Part shown: piece by piece, positions 37,264 to 50,859 of the stretch
Layout: the number at the start of each line of letters is the position of its first letter
Position numbering within the stretch: position 1 is the stretch's first letter
Assembly: GCA_007258455.2 (NCBI GenBank)
Contig: VDFB02193867.1
Coordinates: forward strand, 530,403,834 to 530,467,833
Length of the DNA stretch: 64,000 nt
Direction of reading: 5' to 3'
Origin: Sequoia sempervirens
Taxonomy: Eukaryota > Streptophyta > Pinopsida > Cupressales > Cupressaceae
Made by a program: the position numbers and the translations under genes
Notes under the pieces: model-generated
Database searches by the model: none
What the model was told of the DNA's origin: nothing
What the model saw: the letters and a program-made list of their open reading frames with translations, nothing else

Positions 37264-37845
37264 CCTTAAATTTAAGCTAAAATAAGGATTATACACACCA
37301 CAATAGTGAGATGAATGAAACAACCCTTAGTCATCTTATTCAAAATTTGGATATGCATGCACAGTGGAGAGACATGAGTTTGAATTTATCATTTCAACTC
37401 AAATGCTAATACTGTTATACAACATTAAATCCCCATGAATTCAAAACTGATTACAGAATAACTCAGAACCTAAATTGTATTTCTCTCTAAAACCATCGGA
37501 CTTTACAATTTTCTCTACAACTTCACCTAGACTCAACCAAAATTATCTAACTTGCTAACCCATACTTCTGGCCTTGAAATCGTTCTTATAGAAAATGAAG
37601 GAGCAAACAAGCATCGGGCCAGAAAAAACACATGTCACCAACCAAATGAAGCATCTGGTGATATTCCAAAAATTGTTACAACAACCATCACCCTAGAGAA
37701 TATTCCTATTCATCATGTCAGCTGAGGAAAATTGAGGCAACAACAAAAAACCACAAGAAACCCATGCAAAGACCACCATCAAAGAAAAATCAGAGGCCGT
37801 TGTAACCACAACATCTGATTTACCACCCGTTAGTAATTCATTCTT
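37264..37845. other. Spacer between repeat R and ORF Z, no gene seen
   Basis: About 580 bp downstream (minus strand) of the ORF Z C-terminus. Probably 3' untranslated sequence of the element; no ORF or PPT is recognised. Confidence 0.3.
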
Positions 37846-40800
37846 TTATTCCTCCTCAGTCAAATATTTATTTACCCACCTCTGATATTCTTCATCAGTC
37901 GGCCAGTCAAAATTAATTACCCCATTCACCTTGGAATTATAAGGTGTGTATTTTACTACTACCTGATTTGCATCTCTTTCAAAAGATTCCAAAAATGAGC
38001 TGGTACTAATGATTTTATCCATACAGCTCACCAACAAGTCATAATATGAGTCATCACAAATTAATTTAATTTGATCATTGATGACCTCACCTACCTGACC
38101 CTGTCACTGTTGGAATGACCTGATTTTTCCCTACTCATCAATTATATCAGGTAACAATGTGTTACCCCAATCATTGAAATTCTTCACCAACTCCCTAATC
38201 TTCCTACTCAAGTCATCTGGTAAGGTCTGAAAACCTTGCAATGATTTTACTAACACAAGAGTAGGCTTTAATGATTGGGGCCTATTGTTTGTATCAAACC
38301 TTGAGGCCTTATACATGACATCTAGATCATTGGCCCTAGGGATCCAATTTTCAATCAATGGTATCACTACCTCCTGATCCCTATCAATATTCTTTATTGC
38401 ATTTAATAGAAAAGAATATAAAGAATGTATAGATAGCAATTTATTATCAACCTTTTCATTCAAATGCCTTAAAACAGTAGTAATAATCTCTTTTTGCTTT
38501 GAAAAAGATCCCTCCTCACTTACCCTCAAAGATTCCTGTAACTCATCAATTCTTTGCAAGAGCTGCTTCTTTGTAGGATCAACAGAGCACTATGTTTCTT
38601 CATCAGTTTCCTCTAAAGAAGGGGTGGAGGAAGGATTCTGACTGGGAGACCCTGGTGTGGAAACAATTGGAGAAGCAAGAGGCACTGACCCTGCTATGGA
38701 AGGTAATGTACTGGTCCCTGGAGCACTTGATGTCTCCCCAATCTTTCTATAACTGAACCTTTCCACCTCAGTTTGTAACTCAACATTCCTCTGTTGCATC
38801 TTACTATATTCTTCAATCAAAAGGTTATACTTCTCCATTAGGATTTTTTTTTCAGCCTCCTTCCTTTTAGCAGTCTTTTGGGCCAATTTGGCCACATTCA
38901 CAGTTAAACTAGTGGCCTCGGTCGTTGAGGTCTTTGAAGCTCTCTTTATTATTAATCCCCCTCTGAAATTTGGATTAATGTCTGTAATATTTGGCTTTCT
39001 CCCTTGTGGGGCCAATGCCCAAATTTCCAAGGTTTCATACTCTTCACTGAAAGTAGAATCTTGAAGTGCTACCTTGACTTCTTCTTCATATTCTTGCAAG
39101 GGATGCTTGGACTTCATAATAGCATTAAAGGCCACTGCATCTGCAATGTCCCATTCAGGCAGAATCAATACACCAGCCTGACTCACCAATTTTTTTCCTT
39201 TCTCAGGAGTGATGTTCTTAAATTCTTCCATTAATTCAGCTTTCACTTCCTCATCATTCTCCTAGTCTGACCTATCAGGTCTTAGTTCTCTTCTCTCCTT
39301 ACATTTATTTTGATATTCGTCAAACTTCATCCTCCATACCAATTGCAAGAATACAGGAGTCTTTACAAATGCATTGTCGTCTAGAAACTCCTTACATGCT
39401 TCCATTATTTCATCTTGTACACTTTTTTCTTTCATATCTAAATTAAATAAAACCAATTTAGATGGCCTAGGAGGGGAAGGCATACCAACCTGCATGTCCT
39501 AATCAGTAACAATAATTTCATTCATCAAACTCTCCTGTGGTTGATCAGCTCTTTGCCTTTTAGGGCTTGTCTTAGATGGTGGTGATGGGGGACTATCTTC
39601 TGGTGATGAATCTAAATCAATGATCTTAATTGCCCTAGGCACTTTGAATTTTGGACCTAGTTGTGAAGTAAACTTCATAATTTGCTTCCCCTTTTTGTCC
39701 ACTTCTTCCTCATCACTGTTGCTATCCTTTTTTCTCCTATAAATGGGCCACTTTTCTGTAGGTTGGTATGCTGGCCTTGTTTCAAATGGTTTGGCACCTT
39801 GTTCTTGTACACCTAGACTCAACTCTAAGTTTAATTTTTTGGTTCTCAAAGTGCCCATAATCTCTTTGAAGTTCTCCATCAGAAAATCAATTTTCTTATG
39901 GTGGGGACTAAACTCCAATAGCGGATCATATTTTAGATCCATTTTGTGCACAATATATAATAGCTTATCATAAGCTATCTATTTATCCTGTTCAACTCTT
40001 GCTTATTTAGGTCGAACTCATTTCTGATCAGGTCCTTAGGAAAGTTGAACTCATGCACAAAATTTCCATCCTTTATTCTTTCTAAAAAGGGTAAAGAAAC
40101 CCTCAGGATCATGCTACTGCTTTGGACCACATCTCAAATGATAATCCTCAAAGAATTTCTCAAAATGCACCCAGCCTCCTTTTGAAAAGGAAAAATCAGA
40201 TACCACTGTATAATCAAGGAAAAATGTTCCCTTACCCCTCCCTGTGAGGTTATCCTCATGGATGCAACCTATCTGCCACATAACTTCTGCAAACCCCACT
40301 CTTGGTGGCACATTGTATGGCAGTATATGAGGGGCTCCTTGAAAACCATATACCCTCAAAACAGTGCTGAATAATGTCACCCCAGTTATGGCTAACTTTT
40401 AATTCTGGCTTCCTCCCCTTTGGCCTGAGGAAATCATGTAGTTCCTCAGGAATCCTAGGTACATTCACCATCAATCTAGCCCTCAATTTGGAAGCAAAAC
40501 AATTATCAAATTGCACATAACTAGTACTTTCCTTATTACAAGATAAATTTGCAGCCCATATCTATATTGGAAATCTTTCTCCATCAACCGATTCCCTTAA
40601 TTTCATCTTCTCAGAGAAGAAGTCAGCATTCTTGAATATAAACATATGCATCAACATAGAATACCAAAAGAATTGAGTGTCAATATCATTTTTTTGCAGC
40701 TTTGATAGCCCCTCATGTATCCTCTCAGCCGAGAAAGAAGCAAAGTCATATGTGACAGAGAAGTTAGGGTGTTGTATTTGCACCCCCATGAACATGTATG

Positions 40801-41570
40801 CAATGGGCATCACCGCACTAGGACTGAAACCCAAAATTTGACACAATGAATAAAAAGTGGTTGGGAAATTATTTGCAAAAAAAATTAATCTGAAAGGTTC
40901 CTGGTCACTGGGGCTGATATGAAATCTTGAACCTACTGCCCTAGCCAGATGAGGTGGAAGCAATTTAGCTCTGAAAAGAGACTTCAAATTTGCATATTCT
41001 TGCTTCATTTCCTCAAGGTTGATAGGCACCAGGTCCTCACTCAGTTCACTCAAGTCAAAAATCTGTTGAATATCATCTTGGTTAATGCTTAACAAAACCT
41101 TTCCATCATTATCCCTAATTACCTGTGTGACAGGGTCATATCTTGCAGCTACTGCCCTAAGCAGGTCTACATCAAGGGAAAACATTCGGTACCACCAGCT
41201 TCCCCATATCATACATCCATCCATTTGAAAAAGGGTGAGGCAAATTCCTCTGTCCATATCACAATCTGAACATTTCCAAACCTGTGAGAGGAACCCTAGC
41301 ATCGGCTATGTTGGAACAATTGTATACTAACCCTTCCCCCAGGATTTTCCCTCGCATCAGAACCAATCCCTTCTTTCTATCATTCGTTGACAAGGGCAAT
41401 TGATCTAGGAAATCATCATACAGGTTTCTTTTTAAATAGTCAACCTGGCCAGAATTTTGCTTGGGTGGTGCCATCTCAAACAAACTAGGACTTCTTATAA
41501 CTTCACACTTTAAATAGCTAGGACTAACCAGAGATATGAAATTACAGAACAAAATATTGTAATTTCTCAC
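37846..41570 (-). pseudogene. ORF Z: long unrecognised retroelement-style protein
   Basis: Overlapping and collinear minus-strand frames from the ATG at 41478 (MAPPKQNSGQ; the frame is open from 41570) to 37846 make one protein of roughly 1,200 residues. From 40380 to 37846 one reading phase is kept apart from a local shift at about 40065-39965; other shifts lie near 41280 and 40350. Layout: an N-terminal globular part with DPVTQVIRDNDGKVLLSIN and FGFSPSA-like LGFSPSAVMPIAYMFMG (41100-40780); a Lys/Glu/Ser/Pro-rich nuclear-type segment (KTSPKRQRA near 39550); a middle part; a coiled coil (EKYNLLIEEYSKMQQRNVEL near 38800); a Ser/Pro/Thr linker; and a C-terminal helical domain. No gag knuckle or pol motif. 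Six of seven in-frame stops are TAG. I cannot name its family. Confidence 0.55.
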
Positions 41571-43100
41571 AATTTAAATAAACTATAGCCCTAAAACATT
41601 TATCAACAAGCCCTATGATAATTACATCAAATATTTTCCTTAATTCAAGCACAGAGTGACCGGGAAACACAAAAATAAACTCACGACTCTTTTCGCAGAA
41701 ATCCCAAATTCTAGCTATTAGGGTTCACAACCTTGCTCTCGGCTCTGAAACTGCTTCGCAAAATACCTAAATCCTTTGTGACACACATAAAGCAAGAGAA
41801 TTGATTTTATTTTGATCAAATTGTGCCAGTAAATGTATCATCCACCATTAAAGCTCACTTGCACGTTGCACGAACGACTCCAACCATATTTGATGCACAT
41901 TTAAATTCGAGTCGTTGATCCTTCATTTTGATCAAATCATCGACGGTTACCTTCAAAATAGGCTGACACAATCACCAACATAGCCATAAGGGGCCCACCA
42001 TACCATATGCTGTGAAGGAAGTCCACGTGGTGGTTGCCCGTGATATCAAAATCGGTAAAAATCTTACAACTTCGGATCATGCGATGGCGAGCAACCGTAG
42101 ATCTTGAGCATCAATGATCTCGTTCCTTCAACATAATCATTAGCCCTATCATTAACCCTCAAGTAGCTTTTCCATCAAGATTATAACACATCCGTCGATT
42201 TGAATCATGTGCATCTTAAGAGAACTTTAGTAACCCGCCTTTTAATGTATTTAAGGCTGGATTAATGTTCCATGGTATTTCCTTTATTCTTTCGGCTTCA
42301 TCAGATGAGACACGTGGCGACCGCCCATGATATCGCGATTGACCAAAGCACTGTGGTGGGCCATCGCGAGATGGTGGGGAATGGCTGAGATCAAATGGTA
42401 GTTGATCAGCGGTCACGCGATTTCATCCCCTAGAAGGACATGTGGCGCCCGCCCGTGATATCACAATCGGTAAAAATCCTGCAGCTTCAAATCACGTGAT
42501 GGCGAGCAACCATTGATATCTAAAGGCAATTTGATCAATAGTAGCGTGAATTTGATCCCTTCTGCAAATAAAACATTCATTAAAAAGGACGAGGGGACAT
42601 CACTAGGACAATGGTAAACAACGACATAAGTTGTTTTTTAAAAGATGAAACATGGGGCCAACCGAGACTTAGGAAATAAAACCCTGCAGAGGAAATAAAG
42701 TATTAAAATCAAAGGGACTCGACCTTGACGAACCAATATGACATAAGTTTTTTTAAAACCCCATCAAAAGTAACAACGAAATAGAACCCAGCCAAAGAGT
42801 GAAATAAACATTAGGGTTTTACATGAAGACAAAGCTAAAACCCCAACCCTTAGAAAACTCGAACACCATGAAAGACCAGAGACATAAGGCAAGGCATGAG
42901 TGAAAAACAAGGAGCAAAATACTGAAGTTCCATCAATGGCTCTAGTTGGGGATGTTCATTCCGCTAGAATGAAGCGAGAATCTAGAATCTCAAGTAGAGT
43001 AGACCAAGATGCAGAGATGACCAAAAAGGGACTGTTCAGACAAAACAGCCCCAACTATGTACAAAATATATACAAAATATACAAACCTAAACTACTGTTC
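41571..43100 (-). promoter_or_regulatory. LTR/leader-like region upstream of ORF Z with G-box repeats
   Basis: Lies between the integrase remnant and ORF Z on the minus strand. Between 42,000 and 42,560 it has diverged repeats containing CACGTGG (42024-42029 and 42311-42316) or CATGTGG (42439-42444), each followed 13-16 bases later by TGATATC. The same composite unit forms the tandem array at 54.8-55.76 kb. CACGTG is the plant G-box, and ACACGTGGC matches the ABRE consensus. It is probably a retroelement U3 region plus leader. Exact LTR ends and a PBS were not found. Confidence 0.4.
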
Positions 43101-43119
43101 ATGGAAAAGAATACTTCAA

Positions 43120-43902
43120 GTGAAGTATAACTTCAAGAACTATCCATGAACTGGTAGTTCCAAAAGATCTCCTGTCATATCATGGAGGAAGTACGAATCT
43201 TCACCCCACTTACCATTAATAAAAAAATGGACCCAACCAAATTGCATCCAATTTCCCATGTTTCCCTTTATCTTCCAGTCTGGCATTCCACATTAAAACC
43301 AAATCTCCATATTTGAAACTCCTTATAGTTTCCCTCTTGTCATACAGATTCTTTACTTGCAACTACAACTTTGCATTTCTCTTTTGGGCTTCCCTTCTGG
43401 TTTCATCTAATTCTATAAGAGCTTCCACTCTCAATTGCATCTCATCATCAATTTCATTATCATACATCTGGAAAAACTTATACATTTCCATTAAGTTATT
43501 TTTAGGCAACCTAACATTTATCCCATAAACCAAGTCAAATGGGGCACAACCTATTTCCTTCTTCACAGTTACCCTATCTGCCCAGACTACTAATCTCAGC
43601 TTAGAATCCCAAGCCCCTTTATTTTGATCCAGGATTCTTTTAATAATCTTCATCAAGCTTTTATTGCTTGACTCTGCTTGTCCATTTCCTTGTGGGTGGT
43701 ATGGTGATGAATAAGAAATTTGGATGCCATGCTTCTCACAAAACTCTATGTATTCCTTAGATCTAAAACACATTGCATTATCTGACACAATCCTTTCTAG
43801 ACATCCAAATCTAGTCAATATGTTGCTCATCGGATCCCTTAATGTGTTTACAACCTCTGCACCAATATCATAAACAAAATTAACAATAACAGATAATCTC
43901 AT
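43120..43902 (-). pseudogene. Ty3/gypsy integrase, C-terminal half
   Basis: Minus-strand frame with the last two residues of the D,D35E triad. D is in RIVSDNAMCF and E is in QGNGQAESSNKSLMKI, with 35 residues between them. After the frame at 43902-43363 the similarity continues in another phase with KYGDLVLMWNARLED and LDAIWLGPFFI, the GPY/F module of Ty3/gypsy integrases, to about 43120. The first catalytic Asp and the HHCC zinc finger are missing because repeat R begins at 43833. The ATG at 43902 falls inside R and is not a natural start. The enzyme would have inserted retroelement cDNA into chromosomes. Confidence 0.85.
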
Positions 43903-44275
43903 TTAATAGCTCAACATAATAGGATAATATTGAATAGAATTGGCTATTCATCAACATTATCAGCTATTTGGAGCATGAGATAACTACAACACAATCCCAA
44001 GATAAAATAGGTCATTGATTTGCAATTTTTAGCAAGCTCTAGGTAAAGACAAACAAATATTGAATCAGACAACTTAGATTAGTGCCATATATCCATTGTG
44101 GGAGTCAAATTCATAAGTATTCAAGGGTTTATGATAGATTTAACACATAACATATACGATCCCTAATAACATTGCATTGCAATCTCATCAATATGTATTC
44201 TAACCCAATACTACTTATCAAATCCTTATACAAAACATATCTACCTATAATCCCATTTAAGCATTTTAATTAATT
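43833..44275. repeat. Direct repeat R, right copy
   Basis: 443 bp copy of 36803-37263. Its left edge truncates the integrase and its right edge meets a fragment of ORF Z in the opposite orientation. Confidence 0.85.
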
Positions 44276-44369
44276 GCCCTTGTCAACAAATGATAGGAAG
44301 AAGGGATTGGTTTTGATGCGAGGAAACACCCTAGGGGAGGGATTAGTGTATAATTGTTCCAACATAGCC
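44272..44369 (+). pseudogene. Inverted fragment of ORF Z N-terminus
   Basis: The plus strand here is the reverse complement of 41305-41401 with about a dozen differences. It encodes STNDRKKGLVLMRG and GEGLVYNCSNIA, the same residues as ORF Z. It shows a second, plus-oriented copy of the ORF Z family, truncated at repeat R. Confidence 0.8.
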
Positions 44370-44493
44370 TGATGGAACACTGGATCTTTGCTCATGCTTG
44401 GGAAACCTTTCACCAAAAGATGCCATGAATGCACCTTACCCAAAGTATGCTTTAGGACCTCCATGCATACAAACACAAGGATTGTCATTTATC

Positions 44494-44771
44494 ATCTTGC
44501 AGCAGTGGTACCTAAGATGATGGTACTACCCCTCCCTTGGACATTTCTCTCTTCTTACAATTGGATACATCAGTCCTCCTTTTGATTTTGTCAAAAAGAT
44601 ATGAAATGATTTCTAAGCAATGCCTTATTGGGATCTTGCAGCAGTGGTACCTAAGATGATGGTACTACCCCTCCCTTGGACATTTCTCTCTTCTTACAAT
44701 TGGATACATTAGTCCTCCTTTTGATTTTGTCAAAAAGATATGAAATGATTTCTAAGCAATGCCTTATTGGG
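44494..44771. repeat. 139-bp tandem duplication, near identical
   Basis: Units 44494-44632 and 44633-44771 start ATCTTGCAGCAG and end CTTATTGGG. I see one difference (ATACATCAG versus ATACATTAG). Confidence 0.95.
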
Positions 44772-46299
44772 TCAATGAGATCACCAAAAGTCTAGGACTT
44801 GTCAAATGAAGGTATATTATTGACACCTATCCCTTTGATATTCACTTGTTAGGACTTAGTAATGACTATCCAAAGAGAAAATAAGATAGTGGCAACAACC
44901 ATTTATATTATTTATCTCACTGCAATCCATTTCATGGCTATAGTCATGTTATCACCCAATGTAAATTTATTTTTTCAAATTCATAGATAACATGAAGAAA
45001 AAACATGTAGCCTTTAATGGTACTGCTCTTATTCATGACTATGCTCTGTTCCCTTGAAGCACCATGATTTATGATGGTTTTTATGCTGAATATCTTCATT
45101 AAAACACCCCTGTGCAAGTATATGCCTTCAATATTATAGCCTATTTTTGGAATGGTGAAAAATGCAACTGTGCTTTGCTTCTTTCACTACTTGTTGTTGA
45201 TTGTTGATTGCTGTTCATATGCACTTGTACCATTGTAATGCTTGATGTCCTATATGAACCTGCATGGTTGTCTTGTAGCATAACCTCATAATTGTTCTTC
45301 ATATACACTTGTACTATGGCCTTGGCTTCCAAAATGAGACCTCTCCTTAATCATAACTGCTTAATTGTCATTTGTAACTTTTTTTTTCTTGTATGCAATC
45401 ATGATCCATGTTGGATCAATCATGATGACCAAAACCCCTACATGAAAGGTTATGAGCATAGCAATTGTATCTCAATCACATGATATGAGGGTTCCATTGC
45501 TGTCATAAACCTCTTGTAATGACATGTTTTCAATAGGCATATTATCTGTGTCAACTAGAGTTGATGTTTCTTGAATGTCTTTTCCTTTTATGCCTTTTCT
45601 TAAAACATCATGCATTGAATGTTATCTGGCAACTTGTTCGCCTAATGTTTGATTGTGAAGGCCTTGAATAGAGCCTTGTGCAACTTTAGATTTTGTTTTT
45701 GTTGTTGTCCTTCATGAGACCATTGTAGCATGCATTGTTGGTTGTCCTTATCAATGAAAATGATCTTTACCTATTGCATTCACTTTCACTAGTACACCCA
45801 TGAATGAATAATATCAATCCCCTTTGCCTCTTGTAGCTCTTGCAAAGGTGTTGTCCTTGTACTTGTATCATGACCTTGATTCAACCATTGATCTTATTTT
45901 GTTATGTGTAATAAATACACATAGTCTCCTCATTTTATTTTTATTGGACAGTCACCTGTCACATATGTGGGTGACCTAACAACTCACCTTCCTATGTGAT
46001 GTGTGACTATCCAATAGGGTTATGGTGAGAGGGGCTTGACAACAACTTGAAATGCTTCCTCATTGTTTAAAAGATGCATAATTGAACTTGATGCATCTAT
46101 GAAGTCACTTCCTTTATAAACAGATCATGGATCTTCTTATGAAGATTGAAGGACATATCAACACAGTATGTTGTATCTTTTGAATCTATCCTTTCTTATT
46201 CTGTCTTATGTTCCTTTCCTGTCATGTCTTATGTTACTAGTCTTTTATGGTATTTGGAAAATCCTAAGGTTGGGGTTTTGTCTTTGACTAAATCCCTCT
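44772..46299 (+). other. Decayed retroelement DNA with possible gag zinc-knuckle
   Basis: At 44921-44962 a plus frame reads CNPFHGYSHVITQC. This resembles the C-H-GH-C signature of plant Ty3/gypsy gag proteins with one extra residue. The rest to 46.3 kb has no supported ORF. CCAATAGG near 46010 and TTTATAAAC near 46113 could be promoter elements of a lost LTR, but this is weak. Confidence 0.3.
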
Positions 46300-46795
46300 A
46301 TCTCTCTCCCCTACCCTTAAACCCTAAACCCTAAACCCTTAACTAAACCCTTAACCTTTAAACTCCAAACCCTTAAACCCTATACCCTCTACATTTAACC
46401 CTCTACCCCATATCTCTCTCCCACTCCCTCCCTCTTTCCCTCTCTCTCTCAAGTCTCACCATCCTACCCCTTCTACCTCTCTCTCTCACACTCACTCTTA
46501 TCTCCCTCCCCTCTACCCTTAACCCTCTACCTTCTACCCTATACCCTTAACCCTCTACTCTCTATCTCTCTCCCACTCCTCCCTCTGTCTCTCACTGAAT
46601 CCTCTATCTCTCTCCCCTCTACCCATAACCCTAAACCCTTAAGCCTAGACCCTTAAACCCTCTACCCTCTACCCTTAACCCTATCTCCCTTTATCTCTCT
46701 CCCACTCCCTCCCTCTCTCTCTATCAAGTCTCTCCCTCCTAGCACCACTCCCTCTCTCAGGTCACTCTCTCTCTCTCACTCACTCAGTCACTCTA
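46300..46795. repeat. Degenerate telomere-like and CT-rich array (CCCTAAA strand)
   Basis: Interspersed CCCTAAACCC, CCCTTAACCC and CCCTCTACCC heptamer variants alternate with CT-rich blocks and CTCACTCACTC runs. The same mixed unit recurs at 49.37-50.74 kb. Confidence 0.85.
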
Positions 46796-47979
46796 TCTCA
46801 AGTCTAAAATTTTGAGGAATTTTCTCTCTGCCACTTGACCTAGGTCTCCATTTTGAAACCCTTGTCCCCATGAATTAGTAGGGTATTATTCCCTAGAGCA
46901 CGAAAAATGTTATAATTTGAGGTTGACCTACTTGGTCAGTCATCAACCCCTTAAGTCACCTCTTGAGCCATTTGGCATGTCAATTCATTGGCCCCATTAG
47001 CTCGAAGAACTGGTCATCGTTTTCCCACCGCATTATGTCTTCTCCTAAAGTTGGGTTTTAATTTTAATCTGGTGATGTAAGCCTAAGCCATTAACCCCAG
47101 TTGTCATGTCGCCAATAGCTTAGCCAAAGCCTTTCATTAAATACTAACCTTGCAATGTGTAGGTTTTTCAGATTCAAAGATATGGGAGAAGATCTCAATT
47201 GTACCCTGCCAGCTCGTAGACCTAAGGTGTTGCCCTGTTATTTGGTGCGAGGTTGGCAAAAGGAAAATGTGTGTCCTGTATGGAATGTGGGGCCCAATCT
47301 CCACTATTGAGCTCATAACCCGTGGTTTTAGATCAACAACCAAGATCAAAAGCTAATGTAAATCCCTGTCGTTCCCCGCTAGCTCGCAGGAGGAAGATGA
47401 AGGTTGGTTAAAAGCCATGAGGTCAATGAGATTGCGATGCGTAGCTCCAGCCATTTAGTTTGCAAAGTGCATAGGACCTGCCGACATGGTAGTTGGTTTC
47501 TGAGATGGATTAATGTTATTGGTCATGAGGAAGGTCAATGATGCTTCGTTGGATGTCAAACCAAGTTAGCCCGAGATAAACCGTTTGATCTGCCAACTCT
47601 TCAGGAGATCAGTGATCAGTATTCAAAGTTGGAAAATGGCACATGGTGGTCATTTTATCGTACAACTGGTGAAGCATTAATGAATTATTCCTTGCTTGTG
47701 TAGTCACGTCGATCTCAATCTGTGTGAAGATGTTGTTGTTGGAAATCATGAAGGGTGATCTGCGAATTCTCATGCAGCTCAAGTTAAATGGTGACAGTAC
47801 ATACACCGCCAAATTGCCATGTTTGCACATGCATTTTTACTAAGCATTGATGAAGGTTTCCATTACCTCACACAATAAATACAAGAAGAATTAACTGCTA
47901 ATTGTGTCATTCTTGTAGTAGTTAGAGCACTTTTTGGGTCGAGTCTAATCAAGTTTGAGTGCTTGTATAACAAGAGAAA
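46796..47979. other. Non-repetitive segment upstream of a 173-codon ORF
   Basis: No coding support. A weak TATA-like AATAAATAC near 47875 precedes the ORF start by about 100 bp. General style is that of an LTR or leader, unproven. Confidence 0.3.
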
Positions 47980-48501
47980 ATGAGTAAGTCAGTAAGGAGG
48001 TCTGTTCATTTGAGCTCACAAACACTCGGTCCTATTATTCAGGATGGTTCTTTGGTTGAAAATCCCAGGCTTGTGCCCACTAGATGTAGTAGAAGGTTGC
48101 AATTCCAGGACATTGCTACTCAACTAGTAGATGACAAAGGCAAGGAGTCGGTGTGCTCTATTACTAGTGTCAGTAGGAAAATAAGGTATGGGCATGGCTC
48201 CTTTGGATGCCAACACTCGCCCATTGACCTTACAAGCAACAATTCTGATGGTGTAACTGAGACCAACTCTGACTACTGTCGATATTTAGCTCGCTTCAAT
48301 AACTGTTTGCCCTCTGATGAGGAAGTGATATCTGTGGTGCCATTGGCAGTTAAAACCCCAAGCGAACAGACTAGAACCATATTGGGCAAGGACAAGAAAA
48401 AAGAGGAGGCTGAGATTTCCTCTCCTCCTCTAGCAAAAACTAGAAGTAGGTGTGTATACCAGGGTCTGAGTGTTGGTAATGGTAGGGTGGTGGGTAAATA
48501 A
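47980..48501 (+). CDS. Orphan 173-aa basic protein ORF
   Basis: Open from ATG (MSKSVRRSVHLSSQTLG) to TAA with a favourable AAAATGAG start context. The protein is Ser-rich and basic at both ends (PTRCSRRLQFQD; KDKKKEEAEISSPPLAKTRS), with an acidic patch DEEVISVV in between. There is no signal peptide or membrane segment. Basic Ser/Arg-rich N-termini are common in first ORFs of plant retroelements, and it sits between two telomere-like arrays with no host gene nearby. The overlapping 195-codon minus ORF is probably its shadow. Not recognised; could be a retroelement leader ORF or a non-genic frame. Confidence 0.35.
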   Translation: MSKSVRRSVHLSSQTLGPIIQDGSLVENPRLVPTRCSRRLQFQDIATQLVDDKGKESVCSITSVSRKIRYGHGSFGCQHSPIDLTSNNSDGVTETNSDYCRYLARFNNCLPSDEEVISVVPLAVKTPSEQTRTILGKDKKKEEAEISSPPLAKTRSRCVYQGLSVGNGRVVGK

Positions 48502-49369
48502 GAAGTTGTTGTGTGGGATGTAAAATTTTGTGTTGATGATGTTTTTGTTGTTGGTGGTGTTGGTTCTCCGTGTGTGGCACATTTTGATGTCAATTGTGTG
48601 CCTTCGTGGCAATTTGGTTGCCTGTTTTTTTTGCGTGGATAGCAACAAAGGGGATTTTGATGACAATTTACATTCCCTTTTCTGATGGTAGTTACAAATT
48701 TAGCTTTCCCCAGTTGCACTATGTTTTGTAGATTCAACGTGTGGGAAGTTTTGAAATGAAAGTCAAATGCAATGGATATTTTGTTCAAATGAAAATTTTT
48801 GGTGAAATTACATTTGAGCCTAAAGCTTGTTGCTCCCTTGTCATATAAAAGGGAATTCAAGGCTCATTTGTAGGGAGAGAACTGATTGAAAGCTCTAGCT
48901 AGGTTTTGAGTTGAATATATGGGTAGAAAGATAAGAATAGAATAGATCGCCTATTTTGAGTTTTGGATGAATATATGAAAATTATCTTAAATTGTATGCA
49001 GATATGACTTATAGGCATGAATAAACGTATAATTCTAATATATTTTCTCTCCTTATGTGGATTTGAGTGAATTTTGAATGAAATGTTAATGATGTCATTC
49101 TTCTTTTGAGAATTTGTTCAATTGTGTGTCTATGTTTTTGCTTTGATTCAAGAAAATCAATTAAATTCTTAAATGGAGTCATAAGTTTGCAATTATTTAC
49201 AAAGGATTTGATAAGTAGTAATATATCAGAGAATTGAGCTCCATAATGCAAGGTATTATATGAGTAGTCCATTCTATTAAATTCTTGGGTCATTTATACT
49301 AACGGTAAATGGGTAACTAAATATTTAACTCGACAAAGAATAAAAGAATAATATGTAAATGGGTCACTC
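48502..49369. other. Spacer with TATA-like promoter candidate
   Basis: GTCATATAAAAGGGAATTC at 48840-48858 is a good TATA context, followed about 25 bp later by a possible start site, as in LTR or pararetroviral promoters. No ORF downstream is convincing. Confidence 0.3.
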
Positions 49370-50740
<1,371 letters not shown>

Positions 50741-50859
50741 TATTGTATTAAAGGCATTATAAATTATAAATTTTTGGAGTTATATTAGGAATTGAATGAT
50801 AAGTGATGATGAATGGGAAAATATAAGGCACTTTAATATTTTCAACTAAAAAGTTAGAG

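Noticed and set aside
38500..40600. Amber readthrough or recoding as a designed feature of ORF Z
   Set aside because: Frameshifts and a TGA in the same gene show general decay; CAG-to-TAG change is simpler.
36803..44275. Repeat R copies as an LTR pair
   Set aside because: No TG...CA ends, no PBS or PPT next to them, and one copy truncates an integrase gene.
48273..48860. 195-codon minus-strand ORF
   Set aside because: Overlaps the plus ORF at 47980-48501 for part of its length; Thr/Asn/His-rich downstream part looks non-coding.
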